DNA of 64,000 bases from MPNP01 sp026710155 (GCA_965200885.1 OZ241737.1:3162001-3226000); one strand, 5' to 3'; shown: positions 55,182 through 64,000, counted from the stretch's first letter. The notes: a model not told the origin generated them from the sequence alone. Program-made: numbers and translations.

Positions 55182-55354
55182 ATACCATTTCCAAAAAGTA
55201 AAGACTCATGGTGAATTGGAAAATTGGATTGAAATACTAGTCTCAAGATCATCATATTAAGAGCTTAAATAGGCTAATCTTTTGTAGAAATTGTGGTCAG
55301 AAAACAATTGTGATTTAGAGTTATCGATTGATGGTTACTTTTTGGAAATGGTAT
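55182..55354. repeat. MITE-3 copy
   Basis: 173 bp with inverted ends ATACCATTTCCAAAAAGTAA and TTACTTTTTGGAAATGGTAT, flanked by TA on both sides (55180-55181 and 55355-55356). Related to 43909-44083. Confidence 0.7.
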
Positions 55355-55389
55355 TATCATTTCAAAATGGAATTTTTTCCACTTGCCCA

Positions 55390-56091
55390 TCACTTTAGAA
55401 TACCAAGGATTTTTTTCAGCCGTTCCCTCCTGTTCATGAATTGTCTGTGTGCCTGTTCCAATTCTCGGCAGAACTTTTCTTGGTCCACACCATAAATTTC
55501 AGAATAATATTTACCTATCATTCTCATTTTTTTAGGCAAAAGGGTCAACCGAACCAACCCTGAAATGCGTTCTTTCCACCCCAACTGGCCGAATCTAATC
55601 CGGTTTAGATCAACCAGTGCGAATTCAATCTTATCCCCTTCCAATCTTGTAAGTATGTTTCCAGGATTATAATCCAGATGCAATATGCCACGATCATGCT
55701 GCTTTGCTGTAAAACTGGCCAATTCCCTAATGATGATTTGCTGATCAAGTCCCGAATAGATCCCCTGATACAGGAGTGTGCTCAATCGGTAATTTTGCTC
55801 CCAGAATCGACTGATGTAATATGATTGGCGTATGCAATTGAATTCCAGGCATTCAATACACCCAATTGGGTCCGGTGTTAAAATTCCCAACTCCAATAAG
55901 CGATTTGCATTGTTCATGGATCTTAGTGCCTTGGAGATGCGCAAATTCAAGTCGATAAATCCCCTCAACAAAACAGGTTTCCTAAATCTTTTAACAACGA
56001 TGTGGATAGAATTTCCATCATCATTGGTCATGATCATCTTATTAGTTAGATTTCTCTCATTGTGAAGAATCTCACCCTTGCAAGTGATCAT
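55390..56091 (-). CDS. LPS-kinase-like protein (Kdo/WaaP type)
   Basis: 233 residues. Protein-kinase-like fold: HIVVKRFRKPVLLRG (ATP-binding Lys, about 31-45), GILHLDYNPGNILTR (catalytic loop with Asp and Asn, about 134-148) and FALVDLNRIRF (metal-binding Asp, about 156-166). Family members phosphorylate Kdo or heptose of the LPS inner core at the inner-membrane face. A basic C-terminus (RRERLKKILG) supports membrane contact. It lies near the UDP-GlcA genes, consistent with envelope glycan synthesis. Frame intact. Confidence 0.75.
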   Translation of the reverse strand: MITCKGEILHNERNLTNKMIMTNDDGNSIHIVVKRFRKPVLLRGFIDLNLRISKALRSMNNANRLLELGILTPDPIGCIECLEFNCIRQSYYISRFWEQNYRLSTLLYQGIYSGLDQQIIIRELASFTAKQHDRGILHLDYNPGNILTRLEGDKIEFALVDLNRIRFGQLGWKERISGLVRLTLLPKKMRMIGKYYSEIYGVDQEKFCRELEQAHRQFMNRRERLKKILGILK

Positions 56092-56471
56092 TTCCGGCAG
56101 CAGAGATATCTGTGAATAATATGAATTATACTGATCAGCAAGACTTGTTCTGATGGTTTTTGTGATAGCCTAACTCCAAAGTAAATTCTAATTATAACGA
56201 TAGTAAAATGGTTAAAGATTCCTAAAAGTTAAATCCTAGATAAAAATCAGATATTTCACTTAAATCTCGATTAAACCTAATTCTGCCATAAATAACCGAA
56301 CCAAGAGTTTTTTATCCATATTGCATATGATTTCAATGTACATATATTTGGCCATCTTGGTCTATGTTCCATAGCATGATATTGTCAGTTCATGGTTTTA
56401 ATTTAATTTAGTTCACTAAAAATCATTTCTAGGATGTTGCTGGATTTGAAAAAAACAATCACAAGGATTCT
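56092..56471. other. AT-rich divergent intergenic region
   Basis: Separates the minus-strand kinase from the plus-strand epimerase and must contain both promoters. I see several TATAAT-like hexamers but no pair I would single out. No gene. Confidence 0.4.
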
Positions 56472-57455
56472 ATGGCAGTTTTAATTACTGGAGTAGCTGG
56501 TTTTATTGGATATCATGTCGGTCAAAGATTACTTTCCGAAGGAGAATCGGTAATTGGTATTGATAATTTAAATCAATTTTCCGAAGTGGAAATTAAGGTT
56601 GCGAGACTTGATCAGTTGCTCCCCAGATCGAATTTTTCCTTCCACAAGGTGAATATTCACAACAAGAACGAACTTTTAAAACATATTGATGGTTTCAGAG
56701 AAATAAATTGTATTATCCACCTAGCTGCACAGACAGGTGTCAGACCATCGGTTGAATATCCCCATCAATACTTATCCTCAAATATTGAAGGTCATTTCAA
56801 TATTCTTGAACTCGCTCGATATCTAAAAAATCTTGATCATTTCATTTATGCAAGTTCTTCTTCCGTATATGGAAACTCTCAGAACAGCCCATTCAAAATT
56901 GATGGCGATACAGAAAATCCCAGATCATTTTATGCAGCAACAAAGAGAGCCAGTGAACTCATGACTATTGCTTATTCAAATTTGTATGGAATACCAGCAA
57001 CTGGCTTACGATTTTTTACAGTATACGGTCCATGGGGGCGTCCAGATATGTCCGCATTTATTTTCGTGAAGTCAATTTTGGAAAACCGCCCGATTAAAAT
57101 ATTCAACAATGGTATTGCTCGTCGCGACTTTACATACATTGACGATATAGTTGCAGGGATACATTCAGCAATTAAACGCCCTCCTTCACCCGATGGTGAG
57201 AACTTGGCACATCGTCTATATAATCTAGGCAATACGAAAAGCATTCCACTTCTTCGCTTTATTGAGGTGATTGAGGAGTCTTTGGAGAAGATCGCTGAAA
57301 AAAAGTTTTTACCAATGCAACTGGGTGATGTCGTTGAAACCTGTGCAGATATTGAAGCATCTCGTCGTGACCTTGATTTTTCTCCAAAAGTATCAATTGA
57401 GGAAGGCATACCCAAGTTTATTCAATGGTTCAAGCATTTTTATGGATATTCCTGA
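56472..57455 (+). CDS. UDP-glucuronate 4-epimerase-like NAD-dependent epimerase
   Basis: 327 residues, extended SDR family. NAD-binding GVAGFIGYHVG (7-17), LAAQTGVRPS (about 86-95, typical of UDP-GlcA epimerases), ASSSSVYG (about 125-132), the catalytic YAATK (about 153-157), and RFFTVYGPWGRPDMS with FTYIDDIV. It would convert UDP-glucuronate to UDP-galacturonate, a precursor for capsule or LPS. It is followed 33 bp later by the dehydrogenase that makes its substrate. Confidence 0.85.
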   Translation: MAVLITGVAGFIGYHVGQRLLSEGESVIGIDNLNQFSEVEIKVARLDQLLPRSNFSFHKVNIHNKNELLKHIDGFREINCIIHLAAQTGVRPSVEYPHQYLSSNIEGHFNILELARYLKNLDHFIYASSSSVYGNSQNSPFKIDGDTENPRSFYAATKRASELMTIAYSNLYGIPATGLRFFTVYGPWGRPDMSAFIFVKSILENRPIKIFNNGIARRDFTYIDDIVAGIHSAIKRPPSPDGENLAHRLYNLGNTKSIPLLRFIEVIEESLEKIAEKKFLPMQLGDVVETCADIEASRRDLDFSPKVSIEEGIPKFIQWFKHFYGYS

Positions 57456-57488
57456 TTTGATTTACAAAAAAGATTCACGGGAAATTTG

Positions 57489-58817
57489 ATGCAGATTACA
57501 ATAATTGGGACAGGCTATGTAGGCTTGGTTTCTGGTGCGTGCTTTTCAAAACTTGGTTTGAATGTAATTTGTGTGGATAATGATGTTGAGAAGCTAAATA
57601 AACTTCAACAAAAAGTAACTGACATATATGAACCAAAACTGGAGGAAATGGTTCGTAGAGGAATGGAGAGTGGTAAGTTGAGTTTTAGTAATGACTTACC
57701 AAAAGCCGTAAAAAAATCCGATGTTGTATTTATTTGTGTTGGTACACCAGGAAAGCAAAACGGTGAAAAGGATATTTCTCAAGTATTGAAGACTGCCAAT
57801 GAAATTGCTCATGCCATCACTGGTTACACACTGGTCGTTACCAAGTCAACTGTTCCTGTAGGAACTAGTAGGGCGATTGAAAGTATCATTGCAAACATCA
57901 CAGATAGTAAAGAATTCGATATAGTATCTAATCCTGAATTTTTACGCGAAGGATCAGCTGTATACGATTTTTTACACCCTGATAGAATTGTTATTGGTTG
58001 TAAAAATAACAAGGCAGCAAATTTACTTTCCAGTCTCTATCAAGGGATTAATCTTGGACCGGTTTTCATTACAAGTCCAGAAACAGCTGAGTTAATTAAA
58101 TATGCATCCAACTGCTTTCTAGCAACAAAAATCACCTTCATAAATGAAATGTCAAACCTATGCGAAAGCGTTAATGCAGATATTAGAGATTTGGCTACAG
58201 CATTGGGATATGACAGGAGAATTGGCAGCACTTATTTATCTACTGGACCTGGATACGGCGGAAGTTGCCTTCCAAAAGATACCAAGGCTCTTTTAGAAAC
58301 TGCAAAAAATCATGGTCTAAATGTACCATTGATTAAATCAGTCATTGAAGCAAATGAAGACAGAATCATCCGACTATCTGAAAGAGTTGTCAATTCATTC
58401 GAAAATTCGGAAGGTGTCAGAATTGGAGTATTAGGTACAACTTTCAAAGCCAATACTGATGATATTCGACACTCACCATCACTAAACCTCATCAATAGGC
58501 TGATAAAGTCTGGTTTTAAAGTCAATACCTACGACCCCAAAGGCAATTATAATACTTCTAGAGTTCTAACAAAAATTCGAGTTTGTTCGGATGCTTACGA
58601 GGCTGCCCATAATTGCCAGGCACTAATAATTATGACTGAGTGGAAAGAATTCATGGAGTTGGATTTCAAAAAAATAGGGAACCTAATGAGCAACAAGTTA
58701 ATATTCGATTTTCGCAACCTGCTGGATGAAAAGAAACTTCTTAAATTTGGGTTTGATTACAGGGGGATTGGACTCAGAAATCCAAAAATCAATGCACTGG
58801 TTCACGATGGGGTTTGA
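57489..58817 (+). CDS. ugd: UDP-glucose 6-dehydrogenase
   Basis: 442 residues from ATG 57489 (a TTG is one codon upstream). NAD site IIGTGYVGLVSGACFS (5-20), VVTKSTVPVGT, NPEFLREGSAVYDFLHPDR (about 150-168), and the catalytic Cys in GPGYGGSCLPKDTKAL (about 250-265), then the C-terminal GVLGTTFKANTDDIRHSPS. Oxidises UDP-glucose to UDP-glucuronate in two steps. With the epimerase before it, the pair supplies uronic-acid donors for the surface glycan built by the transferases elsewhere in the window. Confidence 0.92.
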   Translation: MQITIIGTGYVGLVSGACFSKLGLNVICVDNDVEKLNKLQQKVTDIYEPKLEEMVRRGMESGKLSFSNDLPKAVKKSDVVFICVGTPGKQNGEKDISQVLKTANEIAHAITGYTLVVTKSTVPVGTSRAIESIIANITDSKEFDIVSNPEFLREGSAVYDFLHPDRIVIGCKNNKAANLLSSLYQGINLGPVFITSPETAELIKYASNCFLATKITFINEMSNLCESVNADIRDLATALGYDRRIGSTYLSTGPGYGGSCLPKDTKALLETAKNHGLNVPLIKSVIEANEDRIIRLSERVVNSFENSEGVRIGVLGTTFKANTDDIRHSPSLNLINRLIKSGFKVNTYDPKGNYNTSRVLTKIRVCSDAYEAAHNCQALIIMTEWKEFMELDFKKIGNLMSNKLIFDFRNLLDEKKLLKFGFDYRGIGLRNPKINALVHDGV

Positions 58818-58898
58818 TTACATGTCTCATGGGGGGTAAAAAATTCAAGCGGTCACTGTACTTTCTGGTAGATTTAGCAACAACCCAGCTCTTTCTTT

Positions 58899-59299
58899 CG
58901 GGATTACATACTTGATTAAGCAGGTTTGCAATTCACCTTCCGACCTGAATGATCCCACCTGATGGAACCCCGGTCACGCGCAAGGATGCTGTCGAAGGGG
59001 ATGTTCCGGTTGCCGCAGGGGAAGGAAGCCCGCATGTTTCCACAATGCGCCCCACCGGGAAGGCGGGGCGACAGTCGTCGCCAGTTCTGGAGCGCATGCA
59101 GGTTCCGTGGGCTGCCGGACAATTCCCGTACGGCGGTCCAGTTTCCTTTCAGTCCATGCCGGCGATTCCATGTTGTCGCAGAGAAACCTGCACTGGTTTC
59201 TGATAAGGAGGCGACGCCACATTCACCACCGAACAAAGATGTCGGGATTCCGCATGCATTGGAGGCCTGTAGACCATACCCATACCCCCCCCATCGAGG
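58899..59299 (+). mobile_element. hsdS: hsdS cassette C, 5' part, cut by IS4
   Basis: Left end 58899-58922 matches the cassette TIR with one mismatch, then the 5' flank of cassettes A/B. The coding part (VTRKDAVEGDVPVAAG, then pieces with frameshifts, SFQSMPAIPCC) resembles cassette A but lacks about 30 bp around the start. A C8 run lies at 59285-59292 just before ATCGAGG. The IS4 left end begins at 59300. Confidence 0.6.
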
Positions 59300-59454
59300 C
59301 TACCGTATTCACACATCTTTTTTTTTCAATTTGTTCTTGCCTTTTGTCTTGCGATGTGATTCTCCCTGCTGTCATTGAATTGAAGCAGGAGATTGATCAA
59401 TGGAACAGGAGGTATCATCCCTTGAGGAATATCGCATTGACCGGGCCGGCCGTT
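59300..59454 (+). mobile_element. IS4 (Tn5-like) 5' end, interrupted by DruA-IS
   Basis: CTACCGTATTCACACATC, leader and the first transposase codons. A DruA-IS begins at 59455, and the IS4 3' end reappears at 62540-62740. Confidence 0.6.
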
Positions 59455-62081
59455 CAATGGTGTTTCCTTAAGGAATCTTTGCTGTTTCCTTAAGGAGTCA
59501 TGCCTTTCCCCTGCCTGAACGGCCTCTTTTTTCCGGTTTTTTCCTTCAGGTTGGGTGTCTTGCCACCCTGGTCCATTTGCTCCCTGGTTGTCTTGATACG
59601 CGTGGATGCGAACGGCCGGGTCGCAAGCGGATCCGGATGCGCAGCATTTCCCCGGCCATCCGCTTCACCGTCCGTGCAACCGTTTTGGCATGGGACAGCA
59701 GCAATTCCCCAGGGTTGGCCGCCACGACCTTGAGGGCATGGTTGAAGCTGGTTGCCTGCCTTTGCTTTCCCCCTTCACATCCATCGGCCAGAAGATCGTT
59801 GCCGGAAATGGTGAACAGCCTGGTCATGGCAACCGGGTTGAAGTGGGCATGCAGTTCCTGTCTGACAGTCCATTCGTTCCGGCCATGGAAGGCATCGACA
59901 CCGATGGCCGCCCTGGAGATTTTGTACAGTTCCCCGGTGGCCCGGCGCCGGTGGTGGAGGTTGCCGATGTCCCCGCAATGGTGTTTCCTTAAGCAAAATT
60001 CATGGAAATAGCATTCTATTTCGTTCCACATATTGATAAATGCCGCATACCCATTACTACATATTGACACCAATCTTGAGGTGTTTGGTGTCTGAACTCT
60101 TAAACGAATGCCATTGGATGTCCCCGGCACTCCGGCTGTTGTCATCAGTAAGGGTGGTGGCCAGGATGATGTCCGTTTCCCCCGGGGTGATGCGTACCAG
60201 CCTGAGGGGAATGGGATCGAACCGTTTTCCGGGCCGGGTTTTCCGCAGTTTCCGCCCGGCCTCCTTTCCGAAGGTGGCATCAACCACGGTTTCCAGTTCA
60301 TCACCATTGATGAACTCCTCGAAGGCCGTGCCGGAATTGACCTGCAGCCGGAACACCGGATGGACCCCTCGCCAGCAAAGGTCATGCAGGAGTTCGAACG
60401 GGAAACAACCCCGGTCCATGACCACCACGTCCCCCTTCCGGAGGTGATCGAAATGGCCCCTGGCCGCAGTCCGTCCGCAGCCATGGGAGGAAGGCGGGAA
60501 GTCGACGGGAACCCCGTCACCTGTACGGTGGAGGCAGGAGACCAGCCCCTGTGGATAATGGGCACCCCCGTTCGGTGTCGCATATCCCTCGCCGACCAGT
60601 GGCTGGGGAAGGTTCATCCTCGAACCGTCGATGGCCAGGATCCGGTGTCCCTTCCACCTTGGACCTTCACCGCCATGTTTGAGGATGATCCGGTGGACGT
60701 CGCGAAAGAGGTCGGGATCAACCCTTCGGCGGGCCTTGGCAATCGATGACCTGGCCACCGGCCGTGGCTGTGGCAGGGGGATGCCGAGCCTGCGGCAGTG
60801 TTCCCACAATTCGGAAAGGACAATGTCATGTCCCCAGGTCCCGGGGGCAAGCACCAGGCGGAAGACGAACAGGATCACCAGGAGGCTGTTCAATGCCCGG
60901 TGCCGCCTGATCATGTGCCGGTCATGATCCCGGGCCAGTCCGGTCAGGTCCGAAAGGATCCCTGTCCACATGTCGGAAAGGGTGTTGTTCCCGGCAGCAT
61001 CGGCCGGTTTCGGCCTGGTCTTTTCGGGCCTTGCCGCACCCCTGGGGATGTCCCGGAAGTCATTGGTGAGTGGCTTGACATGGATGTCCTTTGGCGGCTT
61101 GGCCCTCCTTCCCGATTTTTTCCCTGCGGTCCGGCCGATCATTTCCCAGTTGGCCGCCTTGTAGGAGGCGCCGTCGAAACGGGTGGGATCGACAAAGGTC
61201 TCGATCATGACCGGCCGGCACCTGTGATGCCGTTCCCATTCACCGGCCAGTTGGCCGGTGGCCATTGAAAGGACCCTGGAGGCGAGGTTCCGAACCCTGA
61301 CCCAGGGCAGGATCAGGAAACGGGAGTTCTGCACCACCAGATGCAGCCGCCGTTCCCTTTGCCTGTCGTTCCAGCCGATCCAGTCGTCACGGGCCGGCAA
61401 CTGCCGTGATCCCGCTTCCACCAGCAGGCAGCCCAGGCGGCGTCCGTCGGCAGCGGTGACAAACCAGTGGAGGGAGGAACCGAAGGGACGCGGACAGCCG
61501 AGACAGTGATGGCGGTCAACCAGTTCCCGCCAGAGGGCCTTGTCACCGTCCGTTTCGGCAACCCTGGGCGAAAGGGGTTCGAGACCGGACAGTCTGCAGG
61601 TGATCCCCTCCCCGGGATCCGAAGCCGTGGTATGGACAATGGGGGACCTCCTGCCGGCGATGGTGTTGCGTTTGGGTGGAAGGGTCAGGATGCCGAATTC
61701 CTCGAGCTGTTCCAATACCCTGAGGGCGGCATCCTTGCGGTAGGCTCCCCTGGGATTGTACCAGTCCGGGTGTTCACAGATGGTCTTGGCCAGTTCGTTG
61801 CGGCTGTTGCCCGGCAACAGGGCGACCGTTTCCCGGATGTCGCTGATTTCCCGGCGGGTGAAGCGGCGGCCGAAAAAGGTGGTGGACCCGGGATTCCTGA
61901 CGGGCGGGTCCATTGATTCCCTCCAAAAGATGGTTTTCCAATTGTATGATGCCTGGAAACCGGATGGTTGTCAACCCTTTTTTTTGAACATGTGTGAAAA
62001 AATTGTCCGCCCTGTTGACAAGGGGCTGGAAAGGCTGAAAATTGTTTTCGACTAAAATCCCTGATTAAGCGAACACCATTG
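59455..62081 (-). mobile_element. DruA-IS copy 3, carrying MITE-2
   Basis: 2627 bp, exactly the 2476 bp of copy 1 plus 151 bp (MITE-2 and its 10-bp duplication). The ends are identical to copy 1, and the left flank shares 27 bp with it (20970-20996). The transposase gene (60057-61913 onward, minus strand) reads as copy 1 up to the MITE, then breaks. A patch around the MITE (about 59850-60160) differs from copy 1 at many bases, including the catalytic Glu region (HHRRRATGELYKISR in place of HHQRWAIEELYKISK). Confidence 0.8.
59976..60116. repeat. MITE-2 copy within DruA-IS copy 3
   Basis: 141 bp with the same ends as at 45772, flanked by an exact 10-bp duplication GATGTCCCCG (59966-59975 and 60117-60126). 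Confidence 0.85.
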
Positions 62082-62539
62082 GGCGGCCATCGGTGTCGAC
62101 AGCTTCCATGGCCGGAACGAATGGAATGTCCGCCGGGAACCGCATGCCCACTTCAACCCGGTTGCCATGACCAGGCTGTTCACCATTTCCGGCAACGATC
62201 TTCCGGCCGATGGATGTGAAGGGGGAAAGCAAAGGCGGGCCATGAATTTCAACCACGCCCTGGCGGTTGTGGCCGCCAACATGGAAGAACTCATGCCGGC
62301 CTCCCGCAACCTGATCAACCGGACGGTGGTGCGCATGGCCAGGAGCATCTTCGGAATGTGCATCCGGGAACGTTCCAACCGGTCGTTTCCACGGGTGTCA
62401 AGACAGCCGGGGAACAAATGGACCAGGGTGGCAGGACACCCAACCTGAAGGAAAAAACCGGAAAAAAGAGACCGTTCAGGCAGGGGAAAGGCATGACTCC
62501 TTAAGGAAACAGCAAAGATTCCTTAAGGAAACACCATTG
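62082..62539 (+). mobile_element. Older DruA-IS, 3' remnant
   Basis: Encodes the last ~120 residues of the transposase (SFHGRNEWNVRREPHAHFNP, NLINRTVVRMARSIFG, PRVSRQPGNKWTRVAG) and the right terminus with both TCCTTAAGGAAACA palindromes. Copy 3 interrupts it at 62081/62082. Confidence 0.7.
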
Positions 62540-62740
62540 GGGGGGGGTGGCCGGACGGCGAAGCAGGGGAACCCGCATCCGGGGGGATCCCTGGCCTTTG
62601 CCGCGTGGGTCCGTGCACATCCTGGAGGGTGGAACTGCTGCCATGGAAAACCGGGCCCGGTCGTCATGCTGCGGGGACTGTACCGATTCCGGGCCATACA
62701 ACTTGGATATGACCTGGGAGGAAATGTGTGAATCTAGTAG
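62540..62740 (+). mobile_element. IS4 (Tn5-like) 3' remnant
   Basis: Poly-G run, then the C-terminus in broken frames and the right end GTGTGAATCTAGTAG. Partner of the 5' end at 59300-59454. Confidence 0.6.
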
Positions 62741-62783
62741 CCGGGTGGGGGACTGCCTGAAAGTGTTTGATGTGGCGTGGTGA
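62741..62783 (+). pseudogene. LysM protein tail next to IS4
   Basis: RVGDCLKVFDVAW-stop directly after the IS4 end, the same tail as at 3100-3160. The body of the gene is missing. Confidence 0.4.
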
Positions 62784-62908
62784 GGAAAACACCGTTACCC
62801 TATCAGAGGGGAAACAAAAATACATTATTGCAACCTCTGACAAATCCCCTAAAACCTGTATTTGGGTTTAACTAAAATTAAAACCAAACATCCAAAATAG
62901 AGATTCCA

Positions 62909-63397
62909 ATGAAACCACTTTCGAATTCAAACGATGTGTATAACCAACTTGTAGAAATTTCCGATGCAGATTGGGTGAGTGGGCTGCTTGCCTTTTCCAT
63001 AGTTGAGGAACAACGTATTGATTGGATAGAACATCAAAAGGAGGCAACCGGATCCTTACCCTCGGATGAAGATATCAGAAAATGGTATTCCCAGCAACCG
63101 GAAGGTGTCCTGATAAAAGCCAAGGAAGAAGCGGAGAACGCCTTGGATGATTTGTTTGAAGAGGTCTTCAATACGGCCCTGCAACAAGAACGGGACAATA
63201 TCCGGAATAGCCATGTTATTGCCGAAATAAACAGGTTGGGTAGTTTTAGGACCCTGTTTTGGCGTAACATTGTGATTACTGTCATTAGTTTTTTTGTATT
63301 TACAGGACTTTCAATATTGATTATATTAGGTTTATCGCAACTATTCAGTGATGTATCCATTATAGATGTGATCAGGTTTATTATTCAGGAAGGATAA
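62909..63397 (+). CDS. Membrane-anchored helical protein, unknown function
   Basis: 162 residues. Acidic helical N-terminal two thirds (WVSGLLAFSIVEEQRIDWIE, DDLFEEVFNTALQQERDNI), then a membrane segment (NIVITVISFFVFTGLSILII) and a short hydrophobic tail. Looks like a tail-anchored cytoplasmic protein. Not recognised. The small gene at 63416 follows after 18 bp in the same direction. Confidence 0.55.
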   Translation: MKPLSNSNDVYNQLVEISDADWVSGLLAFSIVEEQRIDWIEHQKEATGSLPSDEDIRKWYSQQPEGVLIKAKEEAENALDDLFEEVFNTALQQERDNIRNSHVIAEINRLGSFRTLFWRNIVITVISFFVFTGLSILIILGLSQLFSDVSIIDVIRFIIQEG

Positions 63398-63415
63398 GTT
63401 GTCTTGACAAAGCAA

Positions 63416-63595
63416 ATGGAAAATAAGCAACAGCAAAACGACCGGTTGAAAAGTGCTCTCAGAAAAGTCATAAACAACCCCAAGAACAGCAAGGCCGCCA
63501 AAACGGCAGCAGGTCAGGGAATGACACGTCGGCGAAACCATACCCCCTGGAAATCCAGGGTCCATTTGCCTTCCGCTGAAACACGGGCTGATTAG
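63416..63595 (+). CDS. Small basic protein
   Basis: 59 residues from ATG 63416 (TTG 63404 possible). MENKQQQNDRLKSALRKVIN, then NPKNSKAAKTAAGQ. The phrase N-P-x-x-S-K-A-A-K-T-A-A-G recurs in small proteins near toxin-antitoxin loci, from memory. The basic C-terminus may be out of frame with the family's usual end. Probably co-transcribed with the 62909 gene. Confidence 0.45.
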   Translation: MENKQQQNDRLKSALRKVINNPKNSKAAKTAAGQGMTRRRNHTPWKSRVHLPSAETRAD

Positions 63596-63642
63596 TTACC
63601 AATCCAACCCCTTGAGATTCAAAATCCATAGTGTCCTTGCCC

Positions 63643-63783
63643 ATGGATCAAACCATACAACTTGTGGCAGCCCTTGGAGCTTGGGTTGGTGGTTTGGGAA
63701 GTTTGGCGGCATACGAGCTCAACAAACTGAACCCTGATTACAAGGTCAGGTTGGGTGACTGCTTTCTGCTGCCGGCGAAGTGA
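63643..63783 (+). CDS. 46-residue protein with membrane segment and LysM-like tail
   Basis: MDQTIQLVAALGAWVGGLGS forms a hydrophobic segment; the tail NPDYKVRLGDCFLLPAK looks like the last strand of a LysM repeat (compare VGDCLKVFDV). No good ribosome site. It may be an internally deleted member of the LysM family at 2103-4205. Confidence 0.35.
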   Translation: MDQTIQLVAALGAWVGGLGSLAAYELNKLNPDYKVRLGDCFLLPAK

Positions 63784-64000
63784 GTTCGAGTTAAGATTAC
63801 ATACTCGGTTTGGGTGGTTCAGCCTTTCCAACTTCCCCAGTCACGTTTTGGACAGGTTTGTGCGAAACCAGGCTAACCGGTGGGTATAGGACTTCTGGAC
63901 CACGCAGGTCTTGATCACATGAAGGTAGCAGATAGTAAAGATATCGACACCTATCCTCATTGGTCTAGTACTGTTGACTTTAACAGGCCCTGCGGTTGCA
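63784..64000. other. Right edge, no gene recognised
   Basis: No open frame of note. AGATTACATACTCGG at 63797 faintly resembles the hsdS cassette end. Confidence 0.3.

Noticed and set aside
1..64000. rRNA, tRNA, CRISPR arrays, replication origin
   Set aside because: None seen on either strand by eye.

Overview
The window reads as accessory DNA from an alphaproteobacterium, probably free-living or host-associated and marine. This rests on a Rhodobacter-type porin (52091-53092), an AFG1/ZapE ATPase (54017-55093), and IS families common in that class. The organism call is an inference, since there is no rRNA, tRNA or core operon to anchor it. The outstanding character is decay by insertion sequences: about half of the 64 kb is transposase, transposase remnant or short terminal-inverted-repeat element, often nested, and many other genes are broken by indels or nonsense codons.

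Layout. 1-4380: an IS1-like element carrying a membrane protein and a truncated DNA methyltransferase, a small coiled-coil/LysM gene family, and a dead doc toxin. 4397-7460: an AAA-ATPase/TOPRIM (DUF4435) defence-like gene and a truncated topoisomerase III. 7670-17758: glycan genes (FkbM-like methyltransferase, GT10, GT25, GT2 and GT11 transferases) separated by wrecked IS4, IS630 and IS1634 copies. 17849-26860: two IS1595-family elements, the second a 2.67-kb transposon with passenger genes and a perfect 8-bp target duplication, plus copy 1 of a large IS whose transposase is fused to a DruA (DUF4338) domain. 27206-29912: more glycan genes. 30312-32790: DruA-IS copy 2. 33787-44646: a defence-like graveyard or island with hsdS fragments, an OLD-like nuclease, a resolvase with its res site, DUF2806 genes, a HEPN pair and an ApeA-like remnant, together with a dehydrogenase and an M48 lipoprotein. 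44647-53562: IS4 copies and the porin locus, both present as inverted duplications of about 1.3 kb. 54017-58817: zapE, an LPS-kinase-like gene, and a UDP-glucuronate 4-epimerase/UDP-glucose dehydrogenase pair. 58899-62740: a nest of hsdS cassette, IS4 and DruA-IS. 62909-63783: small genes.

Themes. (1) Glycan synthesis: the epimerase and dehydrogenase would supply UDP-GlcA/UDP-GalA, and the scattered transferases would decorate LPS or capsule. (2) Restriction and defence: methyltransferase, at least five hsdS fragments, two ATPase-TOPRIM nucleases, HEPN, Doc, ApeA-like and DUF2806 genes, many of them dead. (3) G/C homopolymer tracts of 6-10 bases lie in the methyltransferase, in hsdS copies (6, 8, 9 and 9) and in two glycosyltransferases, the gene classes that phase-vary in other bacteria; this is either real slippage or long-read error. 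(4) Non-autonomous elements can be paired with likely parents: a 141-bp element shares its ends with the DruA-IS, and a 131-140-bp element shares its ends with an IS5-like remnant.

The strongest candidates for something new are the 24-bp-TIR cassettes that carry single-TRD hsdS fragments, the DruA-transposase IS with its MITE, and the passenger-carrying IS1595 transposon.
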